Notes under the pieces: model-generated
What the model was told of the DNA's origin: nothing
Database searches by the model: none
The model's input: only the letters and a program-made list of their open reading frames with translations
NCBI GenBank assembly: GCA_001769125.1
Contig: MEOG01000064.1
Coordinates: 1 to 64,000 of the forward strand
Reading direction: 5' to 3'
Length of the DNA: 64,000 bases
From: Bacteroidetes bacterium GWF2_35_48
GTDB taxonomy: Bacteria; Bacteroidota; Bacteroidia; Bacteroidales; GWF2-35-48
Position numbers and translations under genes: made by a program
Shown: positions 43,031 to 50,938 of the stretch, piece by piece
Numbering within the stretch: the stretch's first letter is position 1
How the letters are laid out: every line of letters begins with the position of its first letter

Positions 43031-44149
43031 ATGAAAAGCCTGAACTCGAAAACTTGTAATGAGTTATGCACCACATTGAAGTTATCGAACTGTCGTACAA
43101 TAATTATCATTCTCACAGTTCTTACTTTAAACCTTAGGTTTGAAACTTTAAACTGTTTCGCTCAGGATATTCATTTTTCACAGTATTATGCGAATCCATT
43201 AAACATAAATCCTGCATCAGCCGGATCTTTTAATGAAAATGCAAGAATATTACTTACATATAAAGATCAATGGGGTCAATTGGAAAATCCTTATAAAACC
43301 TATGCCTTTTCGGCTGATGCAGGTTTTCTTAGAAATAAATTAAAAACTGGTTATTTAGGTGGTGGCATAAACTTATTGCATGATATTGCGGGTATAACAA
43401 AACTATCCACTACTGTAATAAACCTTTCGGTTTCCTATCATGTGAAATTATCTAGGTTAAATATGCTCACAGCCGGGATACAAGGTGGAATCATTCAAAA
43501 TAATATAAATTCCACTGACATGCAATGGGATAACCAGTATGATGGTAATGGCTTTAATCCGGCTTTAGCTTCTGGAGAAAATATCAACTACGATGGTTTT
43601 TTATTGGGGGATGCAAGTATAGGGTTGCTTTGGAAATATCAATCAGAAAAAGTGAAAATCTTAATTTCAAATGAAGGTATCAAAACCGAAATCGGGGTTG
43701 CTGCTTTTCATGTAAACAAACCTGAATATTCATTTTTCAATGCATCAAAAGACAACCTTTATACTCGTTTTGTAGCTCATGGTAAAGCGTCTGTAGAAAT
43801 TTCAAATACAAATTTTGCTGTCGTTCCAACATTCACTTTTATGAGACAATCGGTATCTGGTGAATTAATATTAGGTTCTTATTTTAGGTTTATGGTAAAA
43901 GATAATTCTGCGAACAAAGGATTTTTATATTCAACAGCCCTGTCGGTAGGGACACATTACAGGTGGGGCGATGCTTGGATTTTTTCTGTTCTATTTGAAT
44001 CAAAGCACTGGGCATTAGGTTTAAGCTACGACATGAACACATCTTCTTTAAAATATGCCACCAACAAAGACGGTGGAATTGAAGTAACCTTGCGCTTTAC
44101 TACCCCTAATCCATTTGAATACAGGAATAGAGGGAATAGTTTATTATAG
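43031..44149 (+). CDS. PorP/SprF family T9SS outer-membrane protein
   Basis: A 372-aa protein with a signal segment ending NCFAQ and the family signature right after it: DIHFSQYYANPLNINPASAG. Barrel-like strands follow (FSADAGFLRNKLKTGYLGGGINLLHD; HYRWGDAWIFSVLFE), ending in GGIEVTLRF near the C-terminus. PorP/SprF proteins sit in the outer membrane and serve secretion or attachment of type-B T9SS cargo, which fits the CHU_C protein at 38386. Confidence 0.92.
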   Translation: MKSLNSKTCNELCTTLKLSNCRTIIIILTVLTLNLRFETLNCFAQDIHFSQYYANPLNINPASAGSFNENARILLTYKDQWGQLENPYKTYAFSADAGFLRNKLKTGYLGGGINLLHDIAGITKLSTTVINLSVSYHVKLSRLNMLTAGIQGGIIQNNINSTDMQWDNQYDGNGFNPALASGENINYDGFLLGDASIGLLWKYQSEKVKILISNEGIKTEIGVAAFHVNKPEYSFFNASKDNLYTRFVAHGKASVEISNTNFAVVPTFTFMRQSVSGELILGSYFRFMVKDNSANKGFLYSTALSVGTHYRWGDAWIFSVLFESKHWALGLSYDMNTSSLKYATNKDGGIEVTLRFTTPNPFEYRNRGNSLL

Positions 44150-44326
44150 TAGTCTATGAAGTGCTTTATTCCTTGGTCCCCATTTTTATTATGCTTGTCG
44201 TTTTATTTCATGTTAGTGTGCTGTATTTTATTTGTATTTCATTTTATTTTTTTAATTTGATTTTATTTGGAAATTTTGTATGCTTAACCGCCCTTCACAT
44301 ATATTAATCTGTTTACTTATTAAATT

Positions 44327-45448
44327 ATGGTATCCTTTGAAGTCCTTAGTGCTGTTGATTTTGTCATATTTAAGCAGGTCGTCAGGGGTGCTTTTAATCC
44401 GGTATTTGCTACAAAAATTGCTCTTAAATCTGCTCTTAATCTGGTTCGCACTGCGAATACCCATGTTGTTTGTTCCGCTCAAACTAAAGAAGAAATTCTG
44501 AATTCAGTCACAAAACTAGATTTAACCCATTTTGGTTATCATACTGCCAATGATATTGAAATTTCATATACATTCAATACTGAGCAGAAATTACATCAGG
44601 CAATCATTAAGCCTCGTATAATCTATCCTTTAAGCGAAGATATATCCTTGCCGGAACCACTCGACTATAAAACAAAATCGTATCTCAATTTTTTTGCAGA
44701 CGAGTTCGAACGTATTAAAATTCGTGCTGAAAAAATCCTCGCATCAACTTCAACACAAAAAGAAACTGCATTTATAGCATCTCGCAATTTGCAGCTTTTA
44801 CGTAAACTCAATCACGATTCACAGGTACATTTCAATTATATTTGCTCACGATCTGACTTACAAGCTACTTCGTCAGATTTATTTATAATCTATGTTCTGA
44901 ATCTTTTCATAATACGTAGCATCGTTTTTTACTCAAAATTTTTCAAACCATTTCTCAATGAAAAAACAACTTCCGAAGATGTACTTCGATTAACATTTAA
45001 GAAAAAAATCCCATGGATATTAAAACATCCCTGGCTATTTATTGAACACCCTCTGCTATACGAAATCATAACTGAAAACAATGTATGTTCACCGTCTTGT
45101 GAAATCAATCCAGAATATCAAAAGCTCAATAGCTTAAACACGCTTAAAATTCCGGAACCTTTGCTTAAAGAAGTATTGGGTATAATTCAGTTCAAAAACT
45201 CTATAAAATTAAACGGCAATACCAATATTTTAGCTGATGCATTTTATCAAATGCTGAATAAAAACATTGAAAACGGCTTGCCTTACATGGACAGTAATTC
45301 CGCAGCAATAAGCAAACTACTTTCATTTTTTGTTATAGACAAAAACAACGAACCCTTAAATCCGAATTCTATCTGCACCATGCTAAAACCCTCTAATTTT
45401 AATAAGCGTCCACATAAAGACGACGAAAAAAAGGTTAATCTTTTATAG
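44327..45448 (+). CDS. Unknown protein, 373 aa, possible regulator or replication factor
   Basis: I do not recognise this family with confidence. It is a soluble, helical, Lys/Asn-rich protein with no signal peptide. The C-terminal 60 residues (AISKLLSFFVIDKNNEPLNPNSI..KRPHKDDEKK) look like a small winged-helix or HTH-like DNA-binding end, loosely like regulators of Bacteroides transposons. A frame-shifted ORF at 44280-44501 covers the start but looks like a shadow. It directly precedes the GGGAAC array and the HTH/primase genes, so a role in replication or control of the element is plausible. Confidence 0.6.
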   Translation: MVSFEVLSAVDFVIFKQVVRGAFNPVFATKIALKSALNLVRTANTHVVCSAQTKEEILNSVTKLDLTHFGYHTANDIEISYTFNTEQKLHQAIIKPRIIYPLSEDISLPEPLDYKTKSYLNFFADEFERIKIRAEKILASTSTQKETAFIASRNLQLLRKLNHDSQVHFNYICSRSDLQATSSDLFIIYVLNLFIIRSIVFYSKFFKPFLNEKTTSEDVLRLTFKKKIPWILKHPWLFIEHPLLYEIITENNVCSPSCEINPEYQKLNSLNTLKIPEPLLKEVLGIIQFKNSIKLNGNTNILADAFYQMLNKNIENGLPYMDSNSAAISKLLSFFVIDKNNEPLNPNSICTMLKPSNFNKRPHKDDEKKVNLL

Positions 45449-45484
45449 ATTTAATTCTTTTTCTTCATTTTTCACATTATAAAA

Positions 45485-45738
45485 GTTCCCTGTTTTTAGG
45501 GGAATTTTTCAGGGAACTCATGGGAACTTGCTTTTCTCCATTTTTCAATCTGTTAAGCAATAATCTGTTTTTCAATCTTGTAAAATAAAAAAAGTTCCCG
45601 GGAACTTTTTAATACTTTTAGGGAACCCCTGATGGCACAATGTTTGTATTAATTTTTATAACTATAATATTTTCAGATAAATATATATTTCCCTGTTTGT
45701 TCTCTCAATAAAAAAAGTTCCCGGACGTGTTCGGGAAC
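45485..45738. repeat. Array of eight GGGAAC/GTTCCC motifs
   Basis: GTTCCC at 45485, 45594 and 45717, and GGGAAC at 45512, 45522, 45600, 45621 and 45733. Some form dyads: GTTCCCGGGAAC (45594-45605) is a perfect 12-bp palindrome, and 45485/45512 and 45717/45733 are hairpin arms. The 445-nt spacer 45449-45893 has no gene. The density suggests protein-binding sites (iterons, operators) or RNA hairpins. Confidence 0.65.
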
Positions 45739-45746
45739 TTTTTTTT
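45710..45746. terminator. Strong bidirectional intrinsic terminator
   Basis: A7-GTTCCCG pairs with CGGGAAC-T7 across an 8-nt loop, with T and A runs on both sides. It contains two of the GGGAAC motifs. Confidence 0.75.
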
Positions 45747-45830
45747 TCACCGGTCACCCAAAATCTTTATATTCTTTTGTTTCTGGTTTTCCGTTGCAAC
45801 GAATTGCCATTATGTACCTGCCATTTGTAA

Positions 45831-45850
45831 CAACATTCCATGGAATGTTG
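45831..45850. promoter_or_regulatory. Perfect 20-bp palindrome, likely operator
   Basis: CAACATTCCA followed by TGGAATGTTG, a perfect dyad 43 nt before the HTH gene. A shorter perfect dyad, CGTTGCAACG, is at 45792-45801. Both would suit binding of a dimeric regulator. Confidence 0.5.
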
Positions 45851-45893
45851 CATTGGTTCCGGTGCCATTGTTTAACCGTTAATAAAAAATAAA

Positions 45894-46193
45894 ATGGAAG
45901 TTGTAACAATTCAATCCGAAGTTTTCCAGCAGCTTTTATCAAAGCTCGACAATCTGGAATCATATTTCAAGCATGTAGTAAAGCAACAACCTTTATCCGA
46001 GCAATGGCTCGATATTGAGGAAACATGCCAGTTGCTTAAAATCTCCAAACGCACCTTGCAGGGCTACCGTGATCAGGGCATTATTACTTATTCGCAGGTT
46101 GGCGGTAAAATCTACGTTAGTGCCTCTGCAATCGAAGAACATCTGCGAAACCACACACGCAAGGCTTTTAAGAAACCAAAAATTTCAATCTGA
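45894..46193 (+). CDS. Excisionase-like HTH protein (MerR/HTH_17 type)
   Basis: A 99-aa protein: an N-terminal helix (about 1-30) and a winged HTH of the excisionase type (WLDIEETCQLLKISKRTLQGYRDQGIITYSQVGGKIYVSASAIEEHL, about 38-85 by pattern), then a basic tail (RKAFKKPKISI). Such proteins are common in Bacteroidota mobile elements directly in front of the primase gene and may act as excisionase or regulator. The 20-bp palindrome upstream would suit self-control. Confidence 0.85.
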   Translation: MEVVTIQSEVFQQLLSKLDNLESYFKHVVKQQPLSEQWLDIEETCQLLKISKRTLQGYRDQGIITYSQVGGKIYVSASAIEEHLRNHTRKAFKKPKISI

Positions 46194-46235
46194 CCAGCTT
46201 GCTTTTTTGTTTTGCCATATCATTCTAATTATCTG

Positions 46236-46277
46236 CACCCCTCTGTTTTCTTGTTTCGCAAGTTTACAGTAGGGGTG
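46236..46277 (+). promoter_or_regulatory. Hairpin in the leader of the primase gene
   Basis: CACCCCT-CTGT pairs with ACAG-T-AGGGGTG around a loop of about 19 nt. It ends 18 nt before the primase ATG and could affect its translation. Confidence 0.45.
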
Positions 46278-46295
46278 TTTTAAAATCACAAGCCT

Positions 46296-48473
46296 ATGAA
46301 AGTTTCTGTTTTCAATAATTTCAACAAAGTTTCAGATAACCTCGAAATAACGGTTATTCTGGAACAACTTAAAAGCGATAAATATAAAAACCGCATTCTG
46401 CAACTTCGCACATTGCTTGTTGCCGAAAATGAAAGCGAATATAACAAACAGAAAAAATCTCTTCCTGCATTCACTCCATGCGGTTTGTTTGAAGGTGGTC
46501 GCAAAATGGAATTTCTCAAAGAATATTCCGGGCTTCTCATTCTTGATATTGATAAGCTGAGCAGCAGTCAGCTTTCAAATATCAAACAAACGGCTCAGGG
46601 AATCGCTTTTACTTATTGTGTATTTACAAGCCCATCCGGGAACGGCCTGAAAATTCTGGTTAAAATAAATTCCTCACAGGATCACCACAAGCTTGTTTTT
46701 AACCAGGTGAAAAAATATTATGAATCTGTACTCAATGTAAACATTGACCCATCAGGCAAGGACATAACCCGCTTGTGTTTTTTTTCATGGGACCCGAATA
46801 TATACATTAACAACAATGCGCAGGTATTCCGCACTACAGCAAAGCAGGTATCAGAACAAATCGAAGAAATCATTCAGCAAATTGAACAGCATCAGATTGA
46901 TATTACCAGCGAATATAAAGATTGGCTCAGTATCGGCTTTGCCCTCATTGATGCGCTGGGCGCAGGAGCACAGCAACCGTTCCACCGCATCAGTCGGTTT
47001 TATCACAAATACAATTCTGAAGAATGCAACAAACAATTCGACAAATGTTTAAATTCGAATAATTCCGGCACTACCGTAAAATCATTTTTCCATTTCGCAA
47101 AACAACACGGCATTTGTATGAATCCCAATACACAGTCTTTACAGCGTACAAACACTACCTTTACACCTGTCCGCGAAGCTGTCACCCTGAGCGAAGTCGA
47201 AGGGTCAATTCAGCTTCAACAGCCGCTTGATAACAGTAAAGACATGCCAGTGGCACGTCTCGAAAGTGTAAAAGAAAAAACAGAGCCAACCGACGCAATC
47301 GCTGGCAAACAAACCGATGAAAAGCCGAAATCAAAAAAGTCAGGCACAAACAAATTTCATTTAGTCCGTGATTACCTTTTAGAAAATTTCGATATCAGGT
47401 ATAACAACGTGTCAACAAATTTTGAATACAAGGAAAAAGACCAGCAATTTTATGAGCCAATGAATGAGAACGATATTTTTATAAAAATGCAGTTAGATGG
47501 TTTAAGTTTTTCCCTTTCAAATCTGGTTGCATTCCTTAAATCCTCAATGGTGCATAGATACAACCCTTTTATACAATATTTTGAATCCCTGCCGCTCTGG
47601 GATGGCAAAACTGATTTTATTCAGGAATTGGTTTCTTTTGTGAATTTAAAGCCTGAATTATGCGACAGGTTCGATAAACACTTTAAAAAATGGTTGGTTC
47701 GGGTTGTGAAATGCGCTTTGGTAGATTCTTATTTTAACAAACAGGCTTTTATTTTAGTGCATGACAAGCAAAATTCAGGTAAATCAACATTTTGCCGCTT
47801 TCTTTGCCCGCCCTCACTGAAAAATTATATTGCCGAAAACCTAAGTATTGACAAGGATTCCCGCATTTTACTTACAACAAACCTTTTAATCAACCTCGAC
47901 GAGCTTTCTACACTGTCAAAAGTCGAGATCAACTCTCTGAAATCCTTGTTTTCAAAAGACAAGATAAATGACCGTTTGCCATACGACAGAAAAAATTCAA
48001 TCATTCCACGCAGGGCCTCATTTATAGGCTCAACGAATCAGGCAGAGTTTTTAAACGATGAATCAGGCTCAGTCCGTTGGTTATGTTTTGAAATCCGCTC
48101 AATAGATTGGTCATACAAAGAAAAAGTGAATATTGATAATGTCTGGGCGCAGGCTTATACACTTTACAAATCCGGTTTTCATTGCGATTTAACACCCGAA
48201 GAAATAAAAGAAAACGAAGAATACAACAGGCAATTTAATATTACAACAACCGAATTTGAATTGATACATAAATACCTTTCTCCGGGAACCCGTGAAAATC
48301 ACGGTTGTTTTATGACTGCTACAGACATACTTTTGTATATAGCTGAACAAACAGGCGGTAAAGTAAAACTGAATAACATCAATGTAGGCCGTGCACTTAA
48401 AATGCTTTCATTTGCCAGAGACAAGAACTACCCCGATAAAAACTATGGCTATTTCGTTTTTAAGAAAATATAG
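46296..48473 (+). CDS. Mobile-element primase-helicase (BT4734-like, PriCT_2, VapE)
   Basis: A 725-aa replication protein. A BT4734-like primase domain spans about 40-180 (CGLFEGGRKMEFLKEYSGLLILDIDK; FTSPSGNGLKILVKI), a PriCT_2 domain about 205-275 (WLSIGFALIDALG), a linker about 276-345, and a VapE-type SF3-like ATPase about 420-650 with Walker A QNSGKSTF (G495, K496, S497) and Walker B LLINLDELS (D535, E536), plus IGSTNQAEFLNDESGSVRW. It would prime and unwind the element's DNA. The linker contains residues 297-306 encoded by a dispersed genomic repeat (TLSEVEGS). It is flanked by two motif arrays. Confidence 0.9.
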   Translation: MKVSVFNNFNKVSDNLEITVILEQLKSDKYKNRILQLRTLLVAENESEYNKQKKSLPAFTPCGLFEGGRKMEFLKEYSGLLILDIDKLSSSQLSNIKQTAQGIAFTYCVFTSPSGNGLKILVKINSSQDHHKLVFNQVKKYYESVLNVNIDPSGKDITRLCFFSWDPNIYINNNAQVFRTTAKQVSEQIEEIIQQIEQHQIDITSEYKDWLSIGFALIDALGAGAQQPFHRISRFYHKYNSEECNKQFDKCLNSNNSGTTVKSFFHFAKQHGICMNPNTQSLQRTNTTFTPVREAVTLSEVEGSIQLQQPLDNSKDMPVARLESVKEKTEPTDAIAGKQTDEKPKSKKSGTNKFHLVRDYLLENFDIRYNNVSTNFEYKEKDQQFYEPMNENDIFIKMQLDGLSFSLSNLVAFLKSSMVHRYNPFIQYFESLPLWDGKTDFIQELVSFVNLKPELCDRFDKHFKKWLVRVVKCALVDSYFNKQAFILVHDKQNSGKSTFCRFLCPPSLKNYIAENLSIDKDSRILLTTNLLINLDELSTLSKVEINSLKSLFSKDKINDRLPYDRKNSIIPRRASFIGSTNQAEFLNDESGSVRWLCFEIRSIDWSYKEKVNIDNVWAQAYTLYKSGFHCDLTPEEIKENEEYNRQFNITTTEFELIHKYLSPGTRENHGCFMTATDILLYIAEQTGGKVKLNNINVGRALKMLSFARDKNYPDKNYGYFVFKKI
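47185..47204. repeat. Dispersed GAGCGAAGTCGAAG-type repeat inside the primase gene
   Basis: CCCT and AGGG flank GAGCGAAGTCGA. Related words occur at 48519-48534 and in the 19869-19990 spacer. Here it is translated in frame as LSEVEG without breaking the protein. Confidence 0.6.
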
Positions 48474-48487
48474 AAAAACGCCAAAAC

Positions 48488-48690
48488 ATCTTACCATCTT
48501 ACCCCATACCTCCGGTAACTGAGCGTAGTCGAAGTTTACAGGAGGGGTAAGATCATTTTTTACATCTTACCCCAATCTTACATCTTACCTTAAAATTATA
48601 CCCCTATCTGGTGTAAGATGTAACTTCAAAAAACATCCTACAACATATTACAACACCAGTAAAATTAGGCAAGGGGTAAGATGGTAAGAT
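48488..48690. repeat. Array of nine GTAAGAT/ATCTTAC motifs with 18-bp terminal inverted repeat
   Basis: ATCTTAC at 48488, 48496, 48564, 48575 and 48582, and GTAAGAT at 48547, 48613, 48676 and 48684. The outermost pairs form a perfect 18-bp inverted repeat (48488-48505 and 48673-48690). It directly follows the primase gene in the 456-nt gene-free stretch 48474-48929, which otherwise holds only the next promoter. Confidence 0.7.
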
Positions 48691-48896
48691 TAAAACGCAT
48701 TTTCGATATATTTTAATTATTTTTCTCTTTCATGGTAGATGATGGTTAAAAAACTACTTCATTAATTTTCACTAATTTTCTTTCTCCCCCGGATTGTATT
48801 GACTTTCTGACTTCCGTAAATCTTTTTATGTAGCTGCCATTTTACTATTTCTCTGTTTTTCTCTTAAATATCTCATTATTTCTTTCTAAAAAATAT

Positions 48897-48904
48897 TAGT
48901 TTTG
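48897..48904 (+). promoter_or_regulatory. TAGTTTTG promoter box before the nuclease gene
   Basis: Exact TAnnTTTG match, 25 nt before the ATG at 48930. Confidence 0.6.
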
Positions 48905-48929
48905 TAGAGATTAAAAACAAGAACTTTTG

Positions 48930-50099
48930 ATGCAGAATTCAGTATATTTTGACTTTATAAAAGAATTAAAGGGTTCTATCCTTCATAGTCGCTACATGGC
49001 GGCAAGGTTAGTAAACCGTGAATTGCTTCTTTTATACTTTCACACTGGAAAACAATTATCAGAAAAAATCGAATCCGAAAAATGGGGCGCAAAGGTACTG
49101 GAAACAATATCAAATGACCTACAGAATGAATTATCTGGACTTCGGGGTTTCTCTGTTACCAGCTTAAAAAAAATGCGTCAATTCTACCAGACTTACGCCT
49201 TTCTGGAATATAGACCGTCAGCAACGGCCCAATTACCACAGAAAAATGAAATTGGACCGTTATCAACGGCCCAATTAAAATTGTCCGTTAAAAATCTTCA
49301 AAATGTAGTAAAACAAAGCAATTACCCTTTTGGTTCGCCAAATTCACAACAAATAGATTCTCTTGCCTCTGCTTCATTTATTGATACCTTTTTAAGCCTT
49401 CCATTTTCTCATCACATCCTGCTTCTTAACAAAGTACGTAATTGGGATGCATTAAGTTTTTACATGAATAAAGCAGTCGAAAACCAATGGACAGTTGATT
49501 TTCTCACACATCATATTGATGCGGATTCATTTCAGAAAGCAGGACAAATTCAGTCAAACTTTGAAAAAACATTACCTGCAAAATTAAATCCAAATGTATT
49601 ACAAGCATTTCGTGATGAATATTTACTCGATTTTCTGAATATACAGCCTATTGATGAAGAAGACGAACTGGTTCTCGAAAATGAAATTATTCTGAACATC
49701 AAAAAATTTATTATGTCCCTGGGCAGAGAGTTCACATATATGGGCAATCAATATCGCTTAATTGTGGACGAAAAAGAATACTTTGTTGATTTACTTTTCT
49801 ATCATAGGAGTTTACAAGCATTAGTGGCTTTTGAATTAAAAACAGGGGCTTTCAAACCGGAATATGCAGGGAAGCTAAATTTTTATCTGAGTGCTTTGGA
49901 CGAGTATATTAAACTGCCACACGAAAACCCATCTGTTGGTATTATCCTTTGTAAAGAGAAAAAGACCACCACTGTTGAATTTTCTTTTCGCTCAATTGAT
50001 AAACCTATGGGTGTGGCCACTTATAAACTTAGCAAAGAACTACCAGAGGTATATAAAAAATATTTACCCGATCCTGATGTTCTAAGAAAAATGATATAA
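48930..50099 (+). CDS. DUF1016/YhcG-family PDDEXK nuclease
   Basis: A 389-aa protein; I start it at ATG 48930, not the TTG 3 nt earlier. The N-terminal DUF1016_N domain (about 10-100; SRYMAARLVNRELLLLYFHTG, GFSVTSLKKMRQFYQTY) is followed by a variable linker (about 95-150) with a repeated TAQL segment, then the C-terminal nuclease domain (about 150-380; LPFSHHILLLNKV). Nuclease residues are Asp287 (YFVDLLFYH) and Glu302-x-Lys304 (AFELKTG). The family is common in defence islands and mobile elements, but its target is not established to my knowledge. It has its own promoter. Confidence 0.88.
   Translation: MQNSVYFDFIKELKGSILHSRYMAARLVNRELLLLYFHTGKQLSEKIESEKWGAKVLETISNDLQNELSGLRGFSVTSLKKMRQFYQTYAFLEYRPSATAQLPQKNEIGPLSTAQLKLSVKNLQNVVKQSNYPFGSPNSQQIDSLASASFIDTFLSLPFSHHILLLNKVRNWDALSFYMNKAVENQWTVDFLTHHIDADSFQKAGQIQSNFEKTLPAKLNPNVLQAFRDEYLLDFLNIQPIDEEDELVLENEIILNIKKFIMSLGREFTYMGNQYRLIVDEKEYFVDLLFYHRSLQALVAFELKTGAFKPEYAGKLNFYLSALDEYIKLPHENPSVGIILCKEKKTTTVEFSFRSIDKPMGVATYKLSKELPEVYKKYLPDPDVLRKMI
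49213..49277. repeat. In-frame dyad repeat in the DUF1016 linker
   Basis: Two 23-bp copies (49213-49235 and 49255-49277) differ at two positions and are 42 bp (14 codons) apart. The second lies in a dyad ATTGG.CCGTT-ATC-AACGG.CCAAT. They encode the repeated TAQL segments. Confidence 0.7.
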
Positions 50100-50131
50100 T
50101 AGTTTGAAAATAACTTAAAATAAACAGTTTT

Positions 50132-50938
50132 ATGATTCGTAATAATATAAAGTTTTCAAGCATTGATGGCACCCAGCTTGAAGGTGATTTTTATAATGCA
50201 GATAAAAAGGGAGAATTATCTGTTTTATTTGTGCATGGTATTACATCAGATAGGAAAGAAGACAACTTGTTTGTCGATATCGCAATGGAGCTTTTAAATT
50301 TGAATATTTCTTCATTTTCATTTGATTTGAGAGCTCATGGTAAAAGTCAAAGGCAACAGAATGAATTAACTTTATCTGGTTGTATAAATGATATTATTTC
50401 AGCAACTAATCTTCTATTAAAAGAAACAAATACAGAGAAATTAATAATTATTGCTGCAAGTTTCGGTGGTGGTATTAGTATTAATGCAAGTAGTTTCTTT
50501 TCAAATAAAATGAAAAGTCTAATTTTATTAAATCCACGACTTGACTATAAACCTTGGGCTATAGATCATGAATTCTGGGATAAAGACCAGCTTTCTGATA
50601 TTGGGAAAAATAAAATGAATACCGAAAAATATATTATAAGAAATGATTTTAAAATAGGTATGGCTTTATTTAATGAGCTACTTTGTTTTGAACCTGCATC
50701 AGTTTTAAAACAATTGAATATACCAGTTCTTTTTATTCATGGTGATCAAGACTCAATAGTTCCCATCAATATTTCAAGAGAACATTTTAATGATAATGGT
50801 AATGGAAAATTAATTGAAGTTAGCGGTGCAGATCATGGGTTTGTTTTACCAGATGATGAAAACGCAACAAATCCTCAAAATATAGAATACCGGAATTTTG
50901 TAATTAATTCTATTGTAAATTGGATTAAGAATGTTTAA
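50132..50938 (+). CDS. Alpha/beta hydrolase
   Basis: A 268-aa cytosolic alpha/beta hydrolase. The oxyanion HG is in LFVHGITSDRKE (about 33-43), the nucleophile elbow is AASFGGG with Ser110 (Ala in place of the first Gly of GxSxG), the acid is Asp207 (IHGDQDSIVP), and the base is His235 (GADHGF). It resembles serine aminopeptidase/acylesterase-like members and may remove an acyl group. It is the first gene of a five-gene operon and overlaps the acyltransferase gene by 8 nt, so the two may act on the same acyl modification. Confidence 0.88.
   Translation: MIRNNIKFSSIDGTQLEGDFYNADKKGELSVLFVHGITSDRKEDNLFVDIAMELLNLNISSFSFDLRAHGKSQRQQNELTLSGCINDIISATNLLLKETNTEKLIIIAASFGGGISINASSFFSNKMKSLILLNPRLDYKPWAIDHEFWDKDQLSDIGKNKMNTEKYIIRNDFKIGMALFNELLCFEPASVLKQLNIPVLFIHGDQDSIVPINISREHFNDNGNGKLIEVSGADHGFVLPDDENATNPQNIEYRNFVINSIVNWIKNV

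Noticed and set aside
44280-44501. 73-aa hydrophobic ORF overlapping the start of the 44327 gene
   Set aside because: Shifted frame of the longer 373-aa gene; Leu-rich product is typical of a shadow frame.
44327-45448. RteC-type regulator of conjugative transposons
   Set aside because: Only a loose impression from the C-terminus and location; length and the rest of the sequence do not match RteC as I remember it, so no family name was given.
45485-45738. CRISPR array
   Set aside because: The repeated word is only six bases, occurs in both orientations and at irregular distances; no spacers or cas genes.
48488-48690. CRISPR array or attachment site
   Set aside because: Motif copies are too short and irregular for CRISPR, and there is no matching copy near the recombinase for an att site.
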